Shown here in pieces: positions 52,345 to 62,081 of a stretch of DNA of 64,000 nt. This DNA comes from Azospirillum thermophilum (GTDB taxonomy: Bacteria; Pseudomonadota; Alphaproteobacteria; Azospirillales; Azospirillaceae). The notes beneath the pieces were generated by a model. That model saw only the letters and a program-made list of their open reading frames with translations. It was not told the DNA's origin and did no database searches. The DNA is taken from assembly GCF_003130795.1 (NCBI RefSeq), contig NZ_CP029356.1:248001-312000 (forward strand), written 5' to 3'. Position 1 is the stretch's first letter, and every line of letters starts with the position of its first letter. A program made the translations under genes and the position numbers.

Positions 52345-54711
52345 GTGGAAAACCTTCCCCAGATCAACCGTGGCGGTCCACCGGCCCACGCCCAGACCCA
52401 GGTTCCGGGCTGGCCGGCCGTTCCCGGTCCCACGCCGCGCGCCGATTACGAGGGGCAGGCCCCGGCGATGGGCCCTGACTTCCGTTTCATCCTGCGCGTG
52501 CTCGCCGCGCACAAGCTCCTGATCGCCGTCATCGTCGTGGCGCTGACGGCGACGGCGGCGTTCGGCGTGTCGCTGCTGAAGGACCAGTACAGCTCCGAAG
52601 CGCTCCTGCTGGTGGACAACCGGCAGGTCCGGGTGGTGCGGCCGGAAGACCAGATGCTGGGCTCCATCCCCGCCGAGGATTCCTCCATCCTCAGCGAGAT
52701 CGAGATCCTGAAGTCCACCGCCGTGCTGTCCCGCGCGGTGGAGGACCTGAAGCTGACCGGCAATCCCGACTTCAACCCGCCGGCCCAGCCGGCGCCGGCC
52801 GAGGCGAACCAGCCCTTCGCGGCGCGCGCCACCGCCTATCTGCGGGACCATGCCCGGCAGATCTGGGGCGAGGACCTGCCCGGCCCGGTCGCCGCCCTGC
52901 TCGACCACGGCGACGGCATGGCGCGCGACGCCGTCCAGCGCGAGGCCTACGCCTCCACCGGCATCGACGGCATCCTCGACCGCATCCGGCGCAAACTGGA
53001 CGTCGCCATCGTCGGCCGGTCGCGGGTGATCCAGGTGCGCTTCACCGACAAGGATCCGGAGATGGCGCGCGACATGGTCGACACCATCGTCCGCCGCTAC
53101 ATGGAAACCCGCCAGCAGATGGACCGCGACCTGTCGACCAGCGCGGTGGAATGGCTGAAGGACCGCATCGACGCCCTGCGCAGGGAGGTCGCCGAGGCCG
53201 ACCGCAAGGTCGACGAGACCCGCTTCCGCGCCGGGCTGGTCAAGGGCGGCAACAACGGGCTGATGGCGACCGGCGAGCTGGAGCAGGCCCGCCTGCGGCT
53301 GGCCGAGGCGTCGGCCAACCGCGCCCGCGCCGTCGCCCAGGCCGAGGCGCTGGAGCGCGGCGCCCGGTCCAGCGGCAGCAGCATCGCCTCGCCGGTGGTG
53401 GCCCAGCTCCGCGCCACCGTCGCGGCGATCTCCACCGAGATGGCGCAGCTTTCCCGCCAGTACGGCCCCAAGCACCCGCGCATCATCGAGCTGCAGGCCC
53501 GGCTGAACGAGGCCAACTCCGCACTCGCCAGCGAGACGCGGCGCGAGATCGACGGCGTGCGCGAGGCGGCCAACGTCGCCATCGCCCAGGAGAACGCGCT
53601 GAAGGCGATGATCGCCCGGCTGGAGAGCAGCTACCAGACCATGACCGAGGAGGCGGTGCCGCTGCGCACGCTGGAGGCCGAGGCCCAGGCCAAGCGCCAG
53701 CTCCTCGACAGCCTGCTCGGCCGTCTGGAGGAGGTGCAGGCCCAGCAGGACAACCGCGCCTTCCCGACGGCGGTCAAGCTGGTCTCCGCCCCGCAGGTGC
53801 CGCGCAGCCCGTCGGGCCCGTTCCGCGCGCTGCTGCTGCTCGCCGGCTTCGTGGCGTCCTTCGCGGTGGCGATCTTCACGGTGTTCGGCGTCGAGCTGCT
53901 GCAGCGCCGCATCCGCACCCCGGACGCCGTGCGCCGCATCCTGGGCGTCGCCGGCGTGCACATCCTGCCGCACCATTCGACCCGCGGCGTCCACGGCCGG
54001 CTCTACGAGCTGTTCCAGCGCCATCCCTTCTCGCTGTTCAGCGAGTCCCTGCGCGCCCTGTTCCGCAACCATCTGGCCGATCTCGGCCCGGTCGGCTCGA
54101 TCGCGGTGACCTCGGCCCGGCCGCAGGACGGCAAGACCTCGCTGAGCCTCGCCGTCGCCCAGGTGGCGAGCCAGGCGGGCCGCCGGGTGGTGGTGGTCGA
54201 CACCGACTTCCGCCGGTCGCGGATCGACGGGCTGTTCAACCTGTCGGCCAAGCGCGGCCTGTCGGACTGGATCGCCGGCGAGGCGGCCCTGGACGAGATC
54301 GTCCACAGCGCCGACGACGTGCCGTTCGACGTGGTGCCGGCCGGCCGGCTGATGTCGGAGACGCTGGACCGCTTCAACGTCGACTGCCTCGTCCATCTGA
54401 TGGCCGGCCTGTCGCCGCGCTACGACCTGGTGGTGTTCGACACCGCCCCGGCGCTGGCCGTGTCGGACGCCCGCATCGTCTGCGCCGCCGCCTCCAGGGT
54501 GCTGTTCGTCACCCGCTGGGGCCACACCACGGCGAGCGACCTGCAGGCGGTCGCCGACCTCGGCCCGATCGACCACGAGAAGTTCGTGTGCGTGATGACC
54601 GACGTGAACCTGAAGAAGGCGGCCTCGCGCGGCTACCAGGGGCCCTACAGCAGCTATGTCGCCACCCGGAAATACTACGGCGGCAACCGTACGCTGCGGG
54701 CGACCTCGTGA
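52345..54711 (+). CDS. Polysaccharide co-polymerase/bacterial tyrosine kinase (Wzc-like)
   Basis: The 788-residue protein has membrane helices at about 57-78 and 495-517, a Wzz domain and long coiled coil between them, and a cytoplasmic BY-kinase domain. Walker A is ARPQDGKTS (about 590-600; the usual PGEGK is altered), Walker A' VVVVDTDFRRSR and Walker B LVVFDTAP. The C-terminal GYQGPYSSYVATRKYYGG gives a tyrosine cluster for autophosphorylation. It sets chain length of EPS with a polymerase. It starts at a GTG with AGGAG upstream, and its stop overlaps the GH10 gene start as GTGA. Confidence 0.92.
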   Translation: MENLPQINRGGPPAHAQTQVPGWPAVPGPTPRADYEGQAPAMGPDFRFILRVLAAHKLLIAVIVVALTATAAFGVSLLKDQYSSEALLLVDNRQVRVVRPEDQMLGSIPAEDSSILSEIEILKSTAVLSRAVEDLKLTGNPDFNPPAQPAPAEANQPFAARATAYLRDHARQIWGEDLPGPVAALLDHGDGMARDAVQREAYASTGIDGILDRIRRKLDVAIVGRSRVIQVRFTDKDPEMARDMVDTIVRRYMETRQQMDRDLSTSAVEWLKDRIDALRREVAEADRKVDETRFRAGLVKGGNNGLMATGELEQARLRLAEASANRARAVAQAEALERGARSSGSSIASPVVAQLRATVAAISTEMAQLSRQYGPKHPRIIELQARLNEANSALASETRREIDGVREAANVAIAQENALKAMIARLESSYQTMTEEAVPLRTLEAEAQAKRQLLDSLLGRLEEVQAQQDNRAFPTAVKLVSAPQVPRSPSGPFRALLLLAGFVASFAVAIFTVFGVELLQRRIRTPDAVRRILGVAGVHILPHHSTRGVHGRLYELFQRHPFSLFSESLRALFRNHLADLGPVGSIAVTSARPQDGKTSLSLAVAQVASQAGRRVVVVDTDFRRSRIDGLFNLSAKRGLSDWIAGEAALDEIVHSADDVPFDVVPAGRLMSETLDRFNVDCLVHLMAGLSPRYDLVVFDTAPALAVSDARIVCAAASRVLFVTRWGHTTASDLQAVADLGPIDHEKFVCVMTDVNLKKAASRGYQGPYSSYVATRKYYGGNRTLRATS

Positions 54712-55937
54712 CGGGCGTGCCCCTGTCCAGGCGGGCGGCACTGCTGGGGGCGGCGGGCGCCGCCGTCCTCGGCACCTGCCGGGCGGCGAGCGGACCGGCC
54801 CCCGCCGAAGCCGCGAGCCGCCCGGCCGAGCCGGCGGTGACCCTGCGCGAGATGTGCCGCAAGGCCGGCATCCTCCACGGCGCCGCCCGCGACCATTACG
54901 TCGATCCCGAGGATCCGATGCTGGACCGGCTGATGGCGCGCGAATGCGACGTCGTCACCCCGGAGAACGGCGGCAAATGGGTCCTCTTCCAGAACCGCGA
55001 GGGCCGGTTCGACTGGAGCCGGTTCGACGCGGCAGTCAATCTGGCGCGCGACATCGGTGCGAAGCCCAACTGGCACACCATCCTGTGGCAGCACATGGGC
55101 ACGCCCGACTACATGAAGCTGCCCAAGGCCCGGCAGGCGGAGCTGGGCATCGGCGAGGACGCCTATTTCTCGCCGGACGGCACGCTCGGGCCGGAGAACT
55201 ACTGGCAGCGCTTCACCGACGCGGTGGCGCGGGTGAAGGAGCGCTACGGCGACATCTTCTACCGCATCGACGTCGCCAACGAGATGTTCTTCTGGGAAAC
55301 GGTGGAGAGCCATCCCGAGGAGCAGGACCGCTTCGGCTTCCGCAAGGGCATGTGGTGGGTCGCGGCCGGCGGGGACAAGGGGCCGGAATGGCTCGACCCC
55401 TTCTTCCACCATGTCCGCAAGGTCTTCCCCAGCGCCAGGCTGGTGCTGAACGAGTTCGGCGTCGAGCTGGACGAGGGGTGGGAGCAGCGCAAGCGCGCCT
55501 ATCTGCTGGACTGGCTGACCGGGGCGGTGCAGCGCGGCGTGCCGATCGACGGGCTGGGGCTGCAGAGCCACCTGATCGGCGGCCGGCCTTACGACAGCGC
55601 CGGCATGCGCAGCTTCCTGCGGGCGGTCGACCGGCTGGGCCTGCCGATCCACGTCACCGAGCTCGACGCCGACGAGACGCGCCTGCCGCGTTCCTGGTCG
55701 CGGGAGGAGAAGGACCGGCGGCTGGCGCTGATGGTCGGCGAGTACCTGAAGGACCTGCTGGGCCATGCCCGGGTCGCCGAGATCTGCTGGTGGCACCTGC
55801 GCTCCGACCTGAACTTCATTTCGAAGATGCACCCGCAGATGAAGCCGCAGCCGTCGCCCTACGACGCGCGGTCGCGCCCGACGCCGATGTACGAGGCGGC
55901 GGTGCAGGCCCTGCGGGCGAAGACGCGGGCGGGGTAA
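54708..55937 (+). CDS. GH10 endo-beta-1,4-xylanase-type glycoside hydrolase
   Basis: The 409-residue protein has a Tat-type leader (SRRAALLGAAGAAVLG) and a GH10 barrel with the acid/base Glu192 in DVANEMFF and the nucleophile Glu318 in HVTELDADE. QSHLIGG and WWHLRSDLNF are further GH10 marks. GH10 enzymes cleave beta-1,4-xylan, but inside an EPS operon the substrate may be the cell's own polymer, for trimming or release. Start at the GTG overlapping the previous stop (GTGA), so translation is probably coupled to the BY-kinase. No carbohydrate-binding module is attached. Confidence 0.9.
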   Translation: MTGVPLSRRAALLGAAGAAVLGTCRAASGPAPAEAASRPAEPAVTLREMCRKAGILHGAARDHYVDPEDPMLDRLMARECDVVTPENGGKWVLFQNREGRFDWSRFDAAVNLARDIGAKPNWHTILWQHMGTPDYMKLPKARQAELGIGEDAYFSPDGTLGPENYWQRFTDAVARVKERYGDIFYRIDVANEMFFWETVESHPEEQDRFGFRKGMWWVAAGGDKGPEWLDPFFHHVRKVFPSARLVLNEFGVELDEGWEQRKRAYLLDWLTGAVQRGVPIDGLGLQSHLIGGRPYDSAGMRSFLRAVDRLGLPIHVTELDADETRLPRSWSREEKDRRLALMVGEYLKDLLGHARVAEICWWHLRSDLNFISKMHPQMKPQPSPYDARSRPTPMYEAAVQALRAKTRAG

Positions 55938-56088
55938 CCCCGTCCACGACGCTACCACGTCCGATCGCCCTGGCCGGCCAGCCTTCCGCACCGGTGCGGC
56001 GACGCGGGGAATGCCTAGAGTCTGGAAGCGTGCCGCCATGCTGATCGAGGCCGCGCTGATTGGGCCATGCTGATTGGAGAGGTCGATC

Positions 56089-57012
56089 GTGAAAAGCCTT
56101 ACCGCCGACGAACTGGTCGCACGCTACCGCCGGAAGTTCCATCTGGCGCCCGGCTACCCGCTGAACGAGAGCATGGTGCAGCAGCACTGGGAGTTGGAGC
56201 GCCGGCTGGCGCGCGAGCTTCTCGACTCCCGCAAGGAGGAGCGCTGGGACGTGTTCGAGCGCTGCTACACCGCCCTCTACAGCGCCTGCCCCTGGCTGAA
56301 CGAGGCCGAGCAGGACGCGTCCGAGCGCAACGAGGACCTGGATTTCCGCCACTTCCTCGACCTGCTGGGCGGACCGAAGGAGGTCTACGAGGTCGGCTCG
56401 GGCAAGGCGCGGCTGCTGACCTACCTCGCCCGCCACGGCTACAAATGCGTCGCCACCGAGGTGACGCGGGAGCGCGGCGAGCGCTGGACCGACGAGCGCA
56501 CCAACATCACCTGGCGCTGCTGCGACGGCGTCAACCTCGCCCGGTTCGAGCCGCGCGACCATTACGGCGCGGTGGTCTCCACCCACGTCATCGAGCATTT
56601 CCATCCCGACGACGTGCCGACCCACCTGGAGAACGTTTACGCCATCCTGAAGCCGGGCGGCCGCTACGTCTTCGCCATGCCGCACAAGCTCGCCGGGCCG
56701 GCCGACCTGTCGGAGGTCTTCGGGCTGGAGGAGCCGGTGTGCATGCACCTGCGCGAGTACGACTACCGCGAGATCTCCGCCATGCTGAAGGCGGCCGGCT
56801 TCACCGGTCTGGAGGCGGCCTACGTCGCCCCGATGGCCCTGCGGCGCTATCTGCCGATCCGCTTCTCCGGCCGCGGCTACCTCGCCTACGTAACCGCGGT
56901 GGAGACATTTTTGGGATCGCTTCCGTTAACCATGCGTCGCAAGCTTTCCAAGCTCGGCCAGCTTTACCTGTTCCGCCCCGAGCTGTTCATGATCGCGCAC
57001 AAGCCAGGCTGA
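56089..57012 (+). CDS. SAM-dependent methyltransferase (class I)
   Basis: The 307-residue protein has a class I methyltransferase core: motif I VYEVGSGKARLLTYLA (about 100-115), motif II CVATEVT, and VVSTHVIEHFHPDDVPTHLENVYAILKPGGRYVF, the usual post-motif region. No signal peptide is seen. Its place among EPS genes suggests O-methylation of a sugar or of the polymer end, though that is inference from context. It starts at the GTG at 56089, which has GGAGAGG upstream; a TTG five codons earlier is less likely. Confidence 0.85.
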   Translation: MKSLTADELVARYRRKFHLAPGYPLNESMVQQHWELERRLARELLDSRKEERWDVFERCYTALYSACPWLNEAEQDASERNEDLDFRHFLDLLGGPKEVYEVGSGKARLLTYLARHGYKCVATEVTRERGERWTDERTNITWRCCDGVNLARFEPRDHYGAVVSTHVIEHFHPDDVPTHLENVYAILKPGGRYVFAMPHKLAGPADLSEVFGLEEPVCMHLREYDYREISAMLKAAGFTGLEAAYVAPMALRRYLPIRFSGRGYLAYVTAVETFLGSLPLTMRRKLSKLGQLYLFRPELFMIAHKPG

Positions 57013-57233
57013 CGCCAGGTCATCGGAAATAAAACAACGTAGTTTCAGCGTATTAGGGATGGACAGATCCGCCGATGTTGCCGGCCGGCACCATGAAAGC
57101 GGATTTTTCCGTCCCATTCTTTTCACAGCATAGCGTGGCTTTTCAGCCTCAATTCGCTAAAATACGAAACATCTCGTTAACCTTTGTCGGCCAACCTCGG
57201 GTCCAACGAACCACGGACAAGAGGTTACTTCCA

Positions 57234-59768
57234 ATGGCAACGAACCCCGTCGACACGACTTTCGTCGTTAATGCCTCGGGTCTGGCTGCCGGAGGAGTCT
57301 GGCCGCATTTCAAACTGCTTGTCGACGGCACGGTCGTCGGTCAGGCCACGGTCAATTCCACCAACGCCGGTCGCTACACCTTCAAGACGAAGGTCGCCCC
57401 CGACGCCGCTCATAAGATCCAAATCGTTTACGACAACGACTGGCTGTCGACCGACAAGGCGGGCATGTACCGCGACCTGCTGGTCAAGTCGATCGAGGTC
57501 AACGGCAAGACCATCGCTTCCAACAGCTCCGTCGTCAGCTACGACGCGGACGGCCAGGGCGTCCTGTCCGGCCGCGAGCAGCTCTCCTGGGGCGGGTCCC
57601 TGGACTTCGCCCTGACGAAGAGCTACTTCCCGGCTCCGTCGGGCTCCGGCTCGACCCCCGTCCCGACCACCCCGCCCGCCGGGTCCACCGCCATCGTGGT
57701 GAACGCCAGCGGCACCGTCGCCGGCGGCAGCAACGCGCACTTCAAGGTTCTGGTCGACGGCAAGGTGATCGGCGAGGCCACGGCCGCCACCAGCTCGAAG
57801 GACTTCACCTTCCACGCCAACGTCGCCCAGGATCAGGCCCACAAGGTCCAGATCCAGTTCGACAACGACGCGACGATCAACGGCCAGGACCGCAACCTGA
57901 CGGTCAACAAGATCACCATCGGCGGCCATTCGGTGCTGCCGACCGACGGCATCGTCAGCTACGACAAGGGCGCGCTGGACGGCCGCGACGTCGTCGCCGG
58001 CAAGGCCACGATGAACTGGAACGGCACGCTGGTCGTCAACGCCGACAAGTCCTTCTTCTCGCACGACACCAGCCCGACGCCGACCAACCCGCCGGCCACC
58101 ACCCCGAAGATCTCGGTCAACGACGTGACGGTCACCGAGCCCAAGGCCGGCGGCGGCGGCGCCTCGGGCATCGTCGGCTTCCTCCACACCGAGGGCAACC
58201 AGATCGTCGACGCGGCCGGCAACAACGTCCGCCTGAACGGCGTCAACTGGTTCGGCGGCGAGGGCTACAACTACGTGCCGACCGGTCTGTGGGCCGACAG
58301 CTACCAGGGCCACATCAACAAGATGAAGGACATCGGCTTCAACGTCATCCGCCTGACCTACGCCGATGAGATGTTCGAGAGCAGCGCCGTCACCAACGGC
58401 ATCGATTATTCCAAGAACCCCGATCTGCAGGGCCTGACCCGCCTGCAGGTCTATGACAAGATCATCGACTATGCCGGCAAGGTCGGGATGAAGGTGATCC
58501 TTGATCACCACCGCAACGACGGCGGCGCCGGCACCAACGAGCACGGCCTGTGGTACTCGCAGAAGTACCCGGAATCGAAGATGATCGAGAACTGGAAGAT
58601 GCTGGCGAAGCACTATGCCGGCAACACCACGGTCATCGGCGCCGACCTGCACAACGAGCCCAGCGTCTCCGCCACCTGGGGCGGCAACCCCGCCACCGAC
58701 TGGGCGGCGGCGGCCGAGCGCATCGGCAACGCCATCCAGACGGTCAACAAGGACTGGCTGATGTTCGTCGAGGGCACGGAGTGGAGCAGCACGCTGGCCG
58801 GCGTGAAGAACAACCCGGTCGAGTTCAACGTCCCGAACAAGCTGGTCTACTCCCCGCACGTCTACGGCCAGAGCGTCTACAACTTCCCGTGGCTGCAGGA
58901 TCCCAGCTATCCGAAGAACCTGCCGGCGCAGTATGACGGGATGTGGGGCTACATCTACAAGAACAACATCGCTCCGGTCCTGATCGGCGAGTTCGGCGGC
59001 AAGTTCGAGACCGCGGCCGAACGCACCTGGGTCAACGCGCTGATGAAGTACACCAACGGCGACTGGAACCTGGACGGCAAGGCCGACATCGCCGCCGGCG
59101 ACAAGGGGATGAGCTGGACCTACTGGGCCTGGACGCCGGAATCGCACGATGTCGGCGGCCTGCTGAACAGCGATTTCAAGACCGTCAACCAGGCCAAGGT
59201 CGACCTGATCAAGACCGGCATGGCCGGCGTCACCCACGGCACCGGCAGCGGCGGCACGGCCACCACCAACGCGGTGTTCACCGTGAAGCTGTCGGGCGCC
59301 TCGGACAAGCCGGTGACGGTCGAGTACAACACCGTCGACGGCACGGCCAAGGCCGGGTCCGACTATGTCGCCACCAGCGGCAAGCTGACCTTCGCCGCCG
59401 GCGAGACGGTCAAGACGGTCGCCGTGAAGGTGCTGAGCGACAGCATCAGCGAGGGCACCGAGACCTTCAGCCTGAAGCTGGCCAACGCCACCTCGGCCAG
59501 CATCTCGGACGCCAGCGGCACCGGCACGATCCAGCAGGGGTCGAGCGCCTCGACCGCCGAGCTGGCCCACACCGCCGAGCTGAACGAGTGGACGAACGCC
59601 GTCACCAGCCAGCAGCACGCCGCCACCACCGCCACCACCGCCACGGCGGCGGAACTGGCCTCGGCGGGCAGCGCCGCCCAGGACGCGGGCGCCTATGCCC
59701 ACGCCAACGATGCGGCGGCCACCGCCGACCACGTCTACCACGACCCGTCGCTGCTGCACGCCGCCTGA
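57234..59768 (+). CDS. Modular GH5 cellulase-type enzyme with two CBM60-like modules, Calx-beta and Ala/His-rich tail
   Basis: The 844-residue protein has no signal peptide. Domains: CBM60-like 1 (about 6-136), CBM60-like 2 (about 157-285), a first Calx-beta strand (ISVNDVTVTEP, about 293), GH5 barrel (about 315-660) with acid/base Glu475 (LHNEPS) and nucleophile Glu586 (IGEFGG), the rest of the Calx-beta domain (about 675-768, SDYVATSGKLTFAAGE), and an Ala/Thr/His-rich tail ending DPSLLHAA. The GH5 unit thus sits inside the Calx-beta domain. It probably cleaves a beta-1,4-glucan or the EPS itself, outside the cell. Calx-beta and lack of leader fit type I-like export. AGAGG lies 9 bases before the ATG. 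A possible -10 is TAAAAT at 57159-57164. Confidence 0.88.
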   Translation: MATNPVDTTFVVNASGLAAGGVWPHFKLLVDGTVVGQATVNSTNAGRYTFKTKVAPDAAHKIQIVYDNDWLSTDKAGMYRDLLVKSIEVNGKTIASNSSVVSYDADGQGVLSGREQLSWGGSLDFALTKSYFPAPSGSGSTPVPTTPPAGSTAIVVNASGTVAGGSNAHFKVLVDGKVIGEATAATSSKDFTFHANVAQDQAHKVQIQFDNDATINGQDRNLTVNKITIGGHSVLPTDGIVSYDKGALDGRDVVAGKATMNWNGTLVVNADKSFFSHDTSPTPTNPPATTPKISVNDVTVTEPKAGGGGASGIVGFLHTEGNQIVDAAGNNVRLNGVNWFGGEGYNYVPTGLWADSYQGHINKMKDIGFNVIRLTYADEMFESSAVTNGIDYSKNPDLQGLTRLQVYDKIIDYAGKVGMKVILDHHRNDGGAGTNEHGLWYSQKYPESKMIENWKMLAKHYAGNTTVIGADLHNEPSVSATWGGNPATDWAAAAERIGNAIQTVNKDWLMFVEGTEWSSTLAGVKNNPVEFNVPNKLVYSPHVYGQSVYNFPWLQDPSYPKNLPAQYDGMWGYIYKNNIAPVLIGEFGGKFETAAERTWVNALMKYTNGDWNLDGKADIAAGDKGMSWTYWAWTPESHDVGGLLNSDFKTVNQAKVDLIKTGMAGVTHGTGSGGTATTNAVFTVKLSGASDKPVTVEYNTVDGTAKAGSDYVATSGKLTFAAGETVKTVAVKVLSDSISEGTETFSLKLANATSASISDASGTGTIQQGSSASTAELAHTAELNEWTNAVTSQQHAATTATTATAAELASAGSAAQDAGAYAHANDAAATADHVYHDPSLLHAA

Positions 59769-59808
59769 TCCGGCAGGCAGCAGGACCTTCATCCTCGGCA
59801 TGAAGACT

Positions 59809-59842
59809 GGGCCGGCAGCCATCGCTGCCGGCCCTTTTCTTC
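59809..59842 (+). terminator. Rho-independent terminator after the GH5 gene
   Basis: GGGCCGGCAGC (59809-59819) and GCTGCCGGCCC (59824-59834) form a perfect 11-bp stem with loop CATC, followed by TTTTCTTC. It lies 40 bases after the GH5 stop and is the clearest intrinsic terminator in the window. It also insulates the convergent acetyltransferase gene. Confidence 0.92.
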
Positions 59843-59871
59843 TGTCCGGAAACGGCGAAAGTGCCGACGGC

Positions 59872-60546
59872 TCAGCCCGGCCCGGCGGACAGGCCGGCAA
59901 CCGGCGGGCCGGGCTCCTCGCCCCGGACGGCGGACAGGCCGCTGCCGGCGAGTGGCGCCGGGTTCGGGATGTCGGGGATCGCCACCTCCCCCACCACCTT
60001 GCCGGGGTTGCCGGTGACCAGCGACCGCCGCGGCACCGGCCGGGTGACGACGGACAGGGCACCGACGATGCTCTCGTCGCCGATCTCCGCGGCGCCGATG
60101 ATCACCGCGTTCGGCCCCACCCAGACCCCGTCGCCGAGCACCGGATAATGCGTGACCCGGCCGGCCGGGGTGATGTCGTCCTTCTGGCCGATGGTGACCC
60201 CGTGGAACAGCGTGACGTTGGCGCCGATGCGGGCGCTGCCGTTCACCACCAGCCCCCATCCGTGCAGGATGCGGAGCCCCGGCCCGACGGAGGTCTCCCA
60301 CGGCAGGTCCATGCCCGCCGCCTGCTGCGTCCAGCGGTGAAGCAGGCGGCTGGCCATGAGGGCGGGACCGCGCAGGACCGCCGGCAGAGCCGCCGCCGCC
60401 TGGCAGAGCCGCAGCGTGAAGACCGGCCGGAACAGCCGGTTGCCGGCCAGCAGCCTCACCACCGGGCCGAGGCCGGAACGCCCGCAATAACGGACGCAGT
60501 CGGCGCCGACCTTGCGGGTGAAGGAGAGGGTCGAATGGTCCTGCAT
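59872..60546 (-). CDS. Serine-acetyltransferase-like hexapeptide O-acetyltransferase
   Basis: The 224-residue protein has a helical N-terminus (about 1-75) and a left-handed beta-helix of hexapeptide repeats (about 80-190) with GLRILHGWGLVVNG..ARIGANVTLFHGVTIGQK and VWVGPNAVIIGAAEIGD, the CysE/EpsH-like pattern. In an EPS region it more likely acetylates a sugar than serine. The last 25 residues are Gly/Pro-rich and not conserved. The ATG at 60546 is preceded by GAGGA. It is transcribed with the flippase gene upstream. Confidence 0.85.
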   Translation of the reverse strand: MQDHSTLSFTRKVGADCVRYCGRSGLGPVVRLLAGNRLFRPVFTLRLCQAAAALPAVLRGPALMASRLLHRWTQQAAGMDLPWETSVGPGLRILHGWGLVVNGSARIGANVTLFHGVTIGQKDDITPAGRVTHYPVLGDGVWVGPNAVIIGAAEIGDESIVGALSVVTRPVPRRSLVTGNPGKVVGEVAIPDIPNPAPLAGSGLSAVRGEEPGPPVAGLSAGPG

Positions 60547-60599
60547 GGGCCGGTCCTCCGGGATGGATCAGGCGAAGCGCGGTGGAGCGGGAGCGGGCG

Positions 60600-62081
60600 T
60601 CAGGCGGCCGGCTGCGGCCGGCGCAGCACCCGCCCCACCATGCGGAACAGGATCGCCCGGTCGGTCCGGCTGAAGCCCGGCCCGAAGACGGCGGCGATGG
60701 CGGCCAGCATGGTCAGGCCGACCTTGGCGGCGACATAGGCGGGGTCGACGGCGTGGCCGAACAGCTCCAGGCTGACGGCATAGGCGATCGCCGCCGGGAC
60801 CAGCACGCCCAGGACCTGCCCCGGATGCAGCGGCAGCTCCTGCGGGCAGAGGCGGCGGCAGACCAGCTCCGTCGCCACCAGCATGAACAGCTCCCGCCCG
60901 ACGACGCCGATGGCCGCCCCCAGCACGCCGAGCGGGCCGATCAGCAGGGCGGCCAGCGCGGTGCCGACGGCGATGCCGCCCAGCGAGATCAGCGGCAGCA
61001 CGCCGACCCGCTTGGTCTTGACCAGCGCCACCTCCGGATGCATCCGCACGCCGTGGAGCGTGTAGGTCAGCACCAGCAGCGGCATGCAGGCGAGCACCGG
61101 CGCATAGTCCGGCGAGGCGATCAGCCACAGGATCTCCGGCGAGATCAGCGCCATGCCCAGCGCCGCCGCCGTCAGCAGGACGATGAAGAAGTAGAAGACG
61201 AATTCCGCCTGGTCGCGGTCGGCGGCGCGGTGCTGCGCCTCGATCCGCGCGACCGACCAGATCTGCAGGAAGGAGGCGGTGAGGAACATGTAGAGCAGCG
61301 TCGCCAGCCGCATGCCGAAGGACAGCACGCCGACCGCCGCGATGCCCATCAGGATGTTCAGCAGATAGCGCAGGACGAACTGGTTGCCGATGTCCAGCAG
61401 CGTCTGCGGCATGAAGGGCAGACCCAGCATCCCCACCCGCTTCAGGATGCCGAAGGAGAAGGACACCCCGTTGGCGGCGAGGATCGCGACGGTCAGCAGA
61501 ACGCCCAGCGCCACGAAGGTGATGCCGTTCGCCAGGAAGATGCCGGCCACCCCCCAGTCCAGCCACCAGACGAACAGCAGGTTCAGCACCAGCAGCCCGC
61601 CGGCCTTGCCGATGGAGATCATCAGGCAGGTGCCGGACCGCCTGTGGACCCGGTAATAGGCGAGCGCCAGCTCGAACACCGTGCTGAAGGCGATGCTGGC
61701 GAAGGCGACGGCCACCACCGCCGCTTCGCCGCCGTTGCCGAACAGCGCCTCGCTGATGCCCAGCCCGACCGGCCAGGCCAGCGCCAGCAGCCCGAGCGTC
61801 GCGCTCCACAGCCCGATCATGGTGGTGCCGACCACGCGGCGGCGGCCGGCCTCGTCCGGATGTTCGAAATAGACGACGGTGAAGGCGTTGATCATTCCGA
61901 TCATCAGCATCACCGCCAGGATGTCGCCGACCACGCTGATCAGCGAATAGACGCCGAACTGCGCCGGCGACAGGACCTTGGTGTAGAGCGGCAGCAGCAA
62001 GAGCCCGGCAGCCCGGTTGACCACGTTGGCGACCATGAAGAGCCACCCGTGCTTGATGATTTGCTCAGCTTCCGAAGCCAT
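60600..62081 (-). CDS. Wzx-type EPS flippase
   Basis: The 493-residue protein has about fourteen membrane helices in the polysaccharide-flippase (MVF) fold, beginning HGWLFMVANVVNRAAGLLLLPLYTKVLSPAQFGVY, a standard Wzx start. It should flip undecaprenyl-linked EPS repeat units to the periplasm. It is divergent from the priming transferase and followed by the acetyltransferase on the same strand (53 bp gap). It is distinct from the flippase at 31.5 kb; the two show only the general family pattern in common. Confidence 0.88.
   Translation of the reverse strand: MASEAEQIIKHGWLFMVANVVNRAAGLLLLPLYTKVLSPAQFGVYSLISVVGDILAVMLMIGMINAFTVVYFEHPDEAGRRRVVGTTMIGLWSATLGLLALAWPVGLGISEALFGNGGEAAVVAVAFASIAFSTVFELALAYYRVHRRSGTCLMISIGKAGGLLVLNLLFVWWLDWGVAGIFLANGITFVALGVLLTVAILAANGVSFSFGILKRVGMLGLPFMPQTLLDIGNQFVLRYLLNILMGIAAVGVLSFGMRLATLLYMFLTASFLQIWSVARIEAQHRAADRDQAEFVFYFFIVLLTAAALGMALISPEILWLIASPDYAPVLACMPLLVLTYTLHGVRMHPEVALVKTKRVGVLPLISLGGIAVGTALAALLIGPLGVLGAAIGVVGRELFMLVATELVCRRLCPQELPLHPGQVLGVLVPAAIAYAVSLELFGHAVDPAYVAAKVGLTMLAAIAAVFGPGFSRTDRAILFRMVGRVLRRPQPAA

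Noticed and set aside
51550..54741. Long minus-strand frame opposite the BY-kinase gene
   Set aside because: It mirrors the real plus-strand genes and has no ribosome site or domain of its own.
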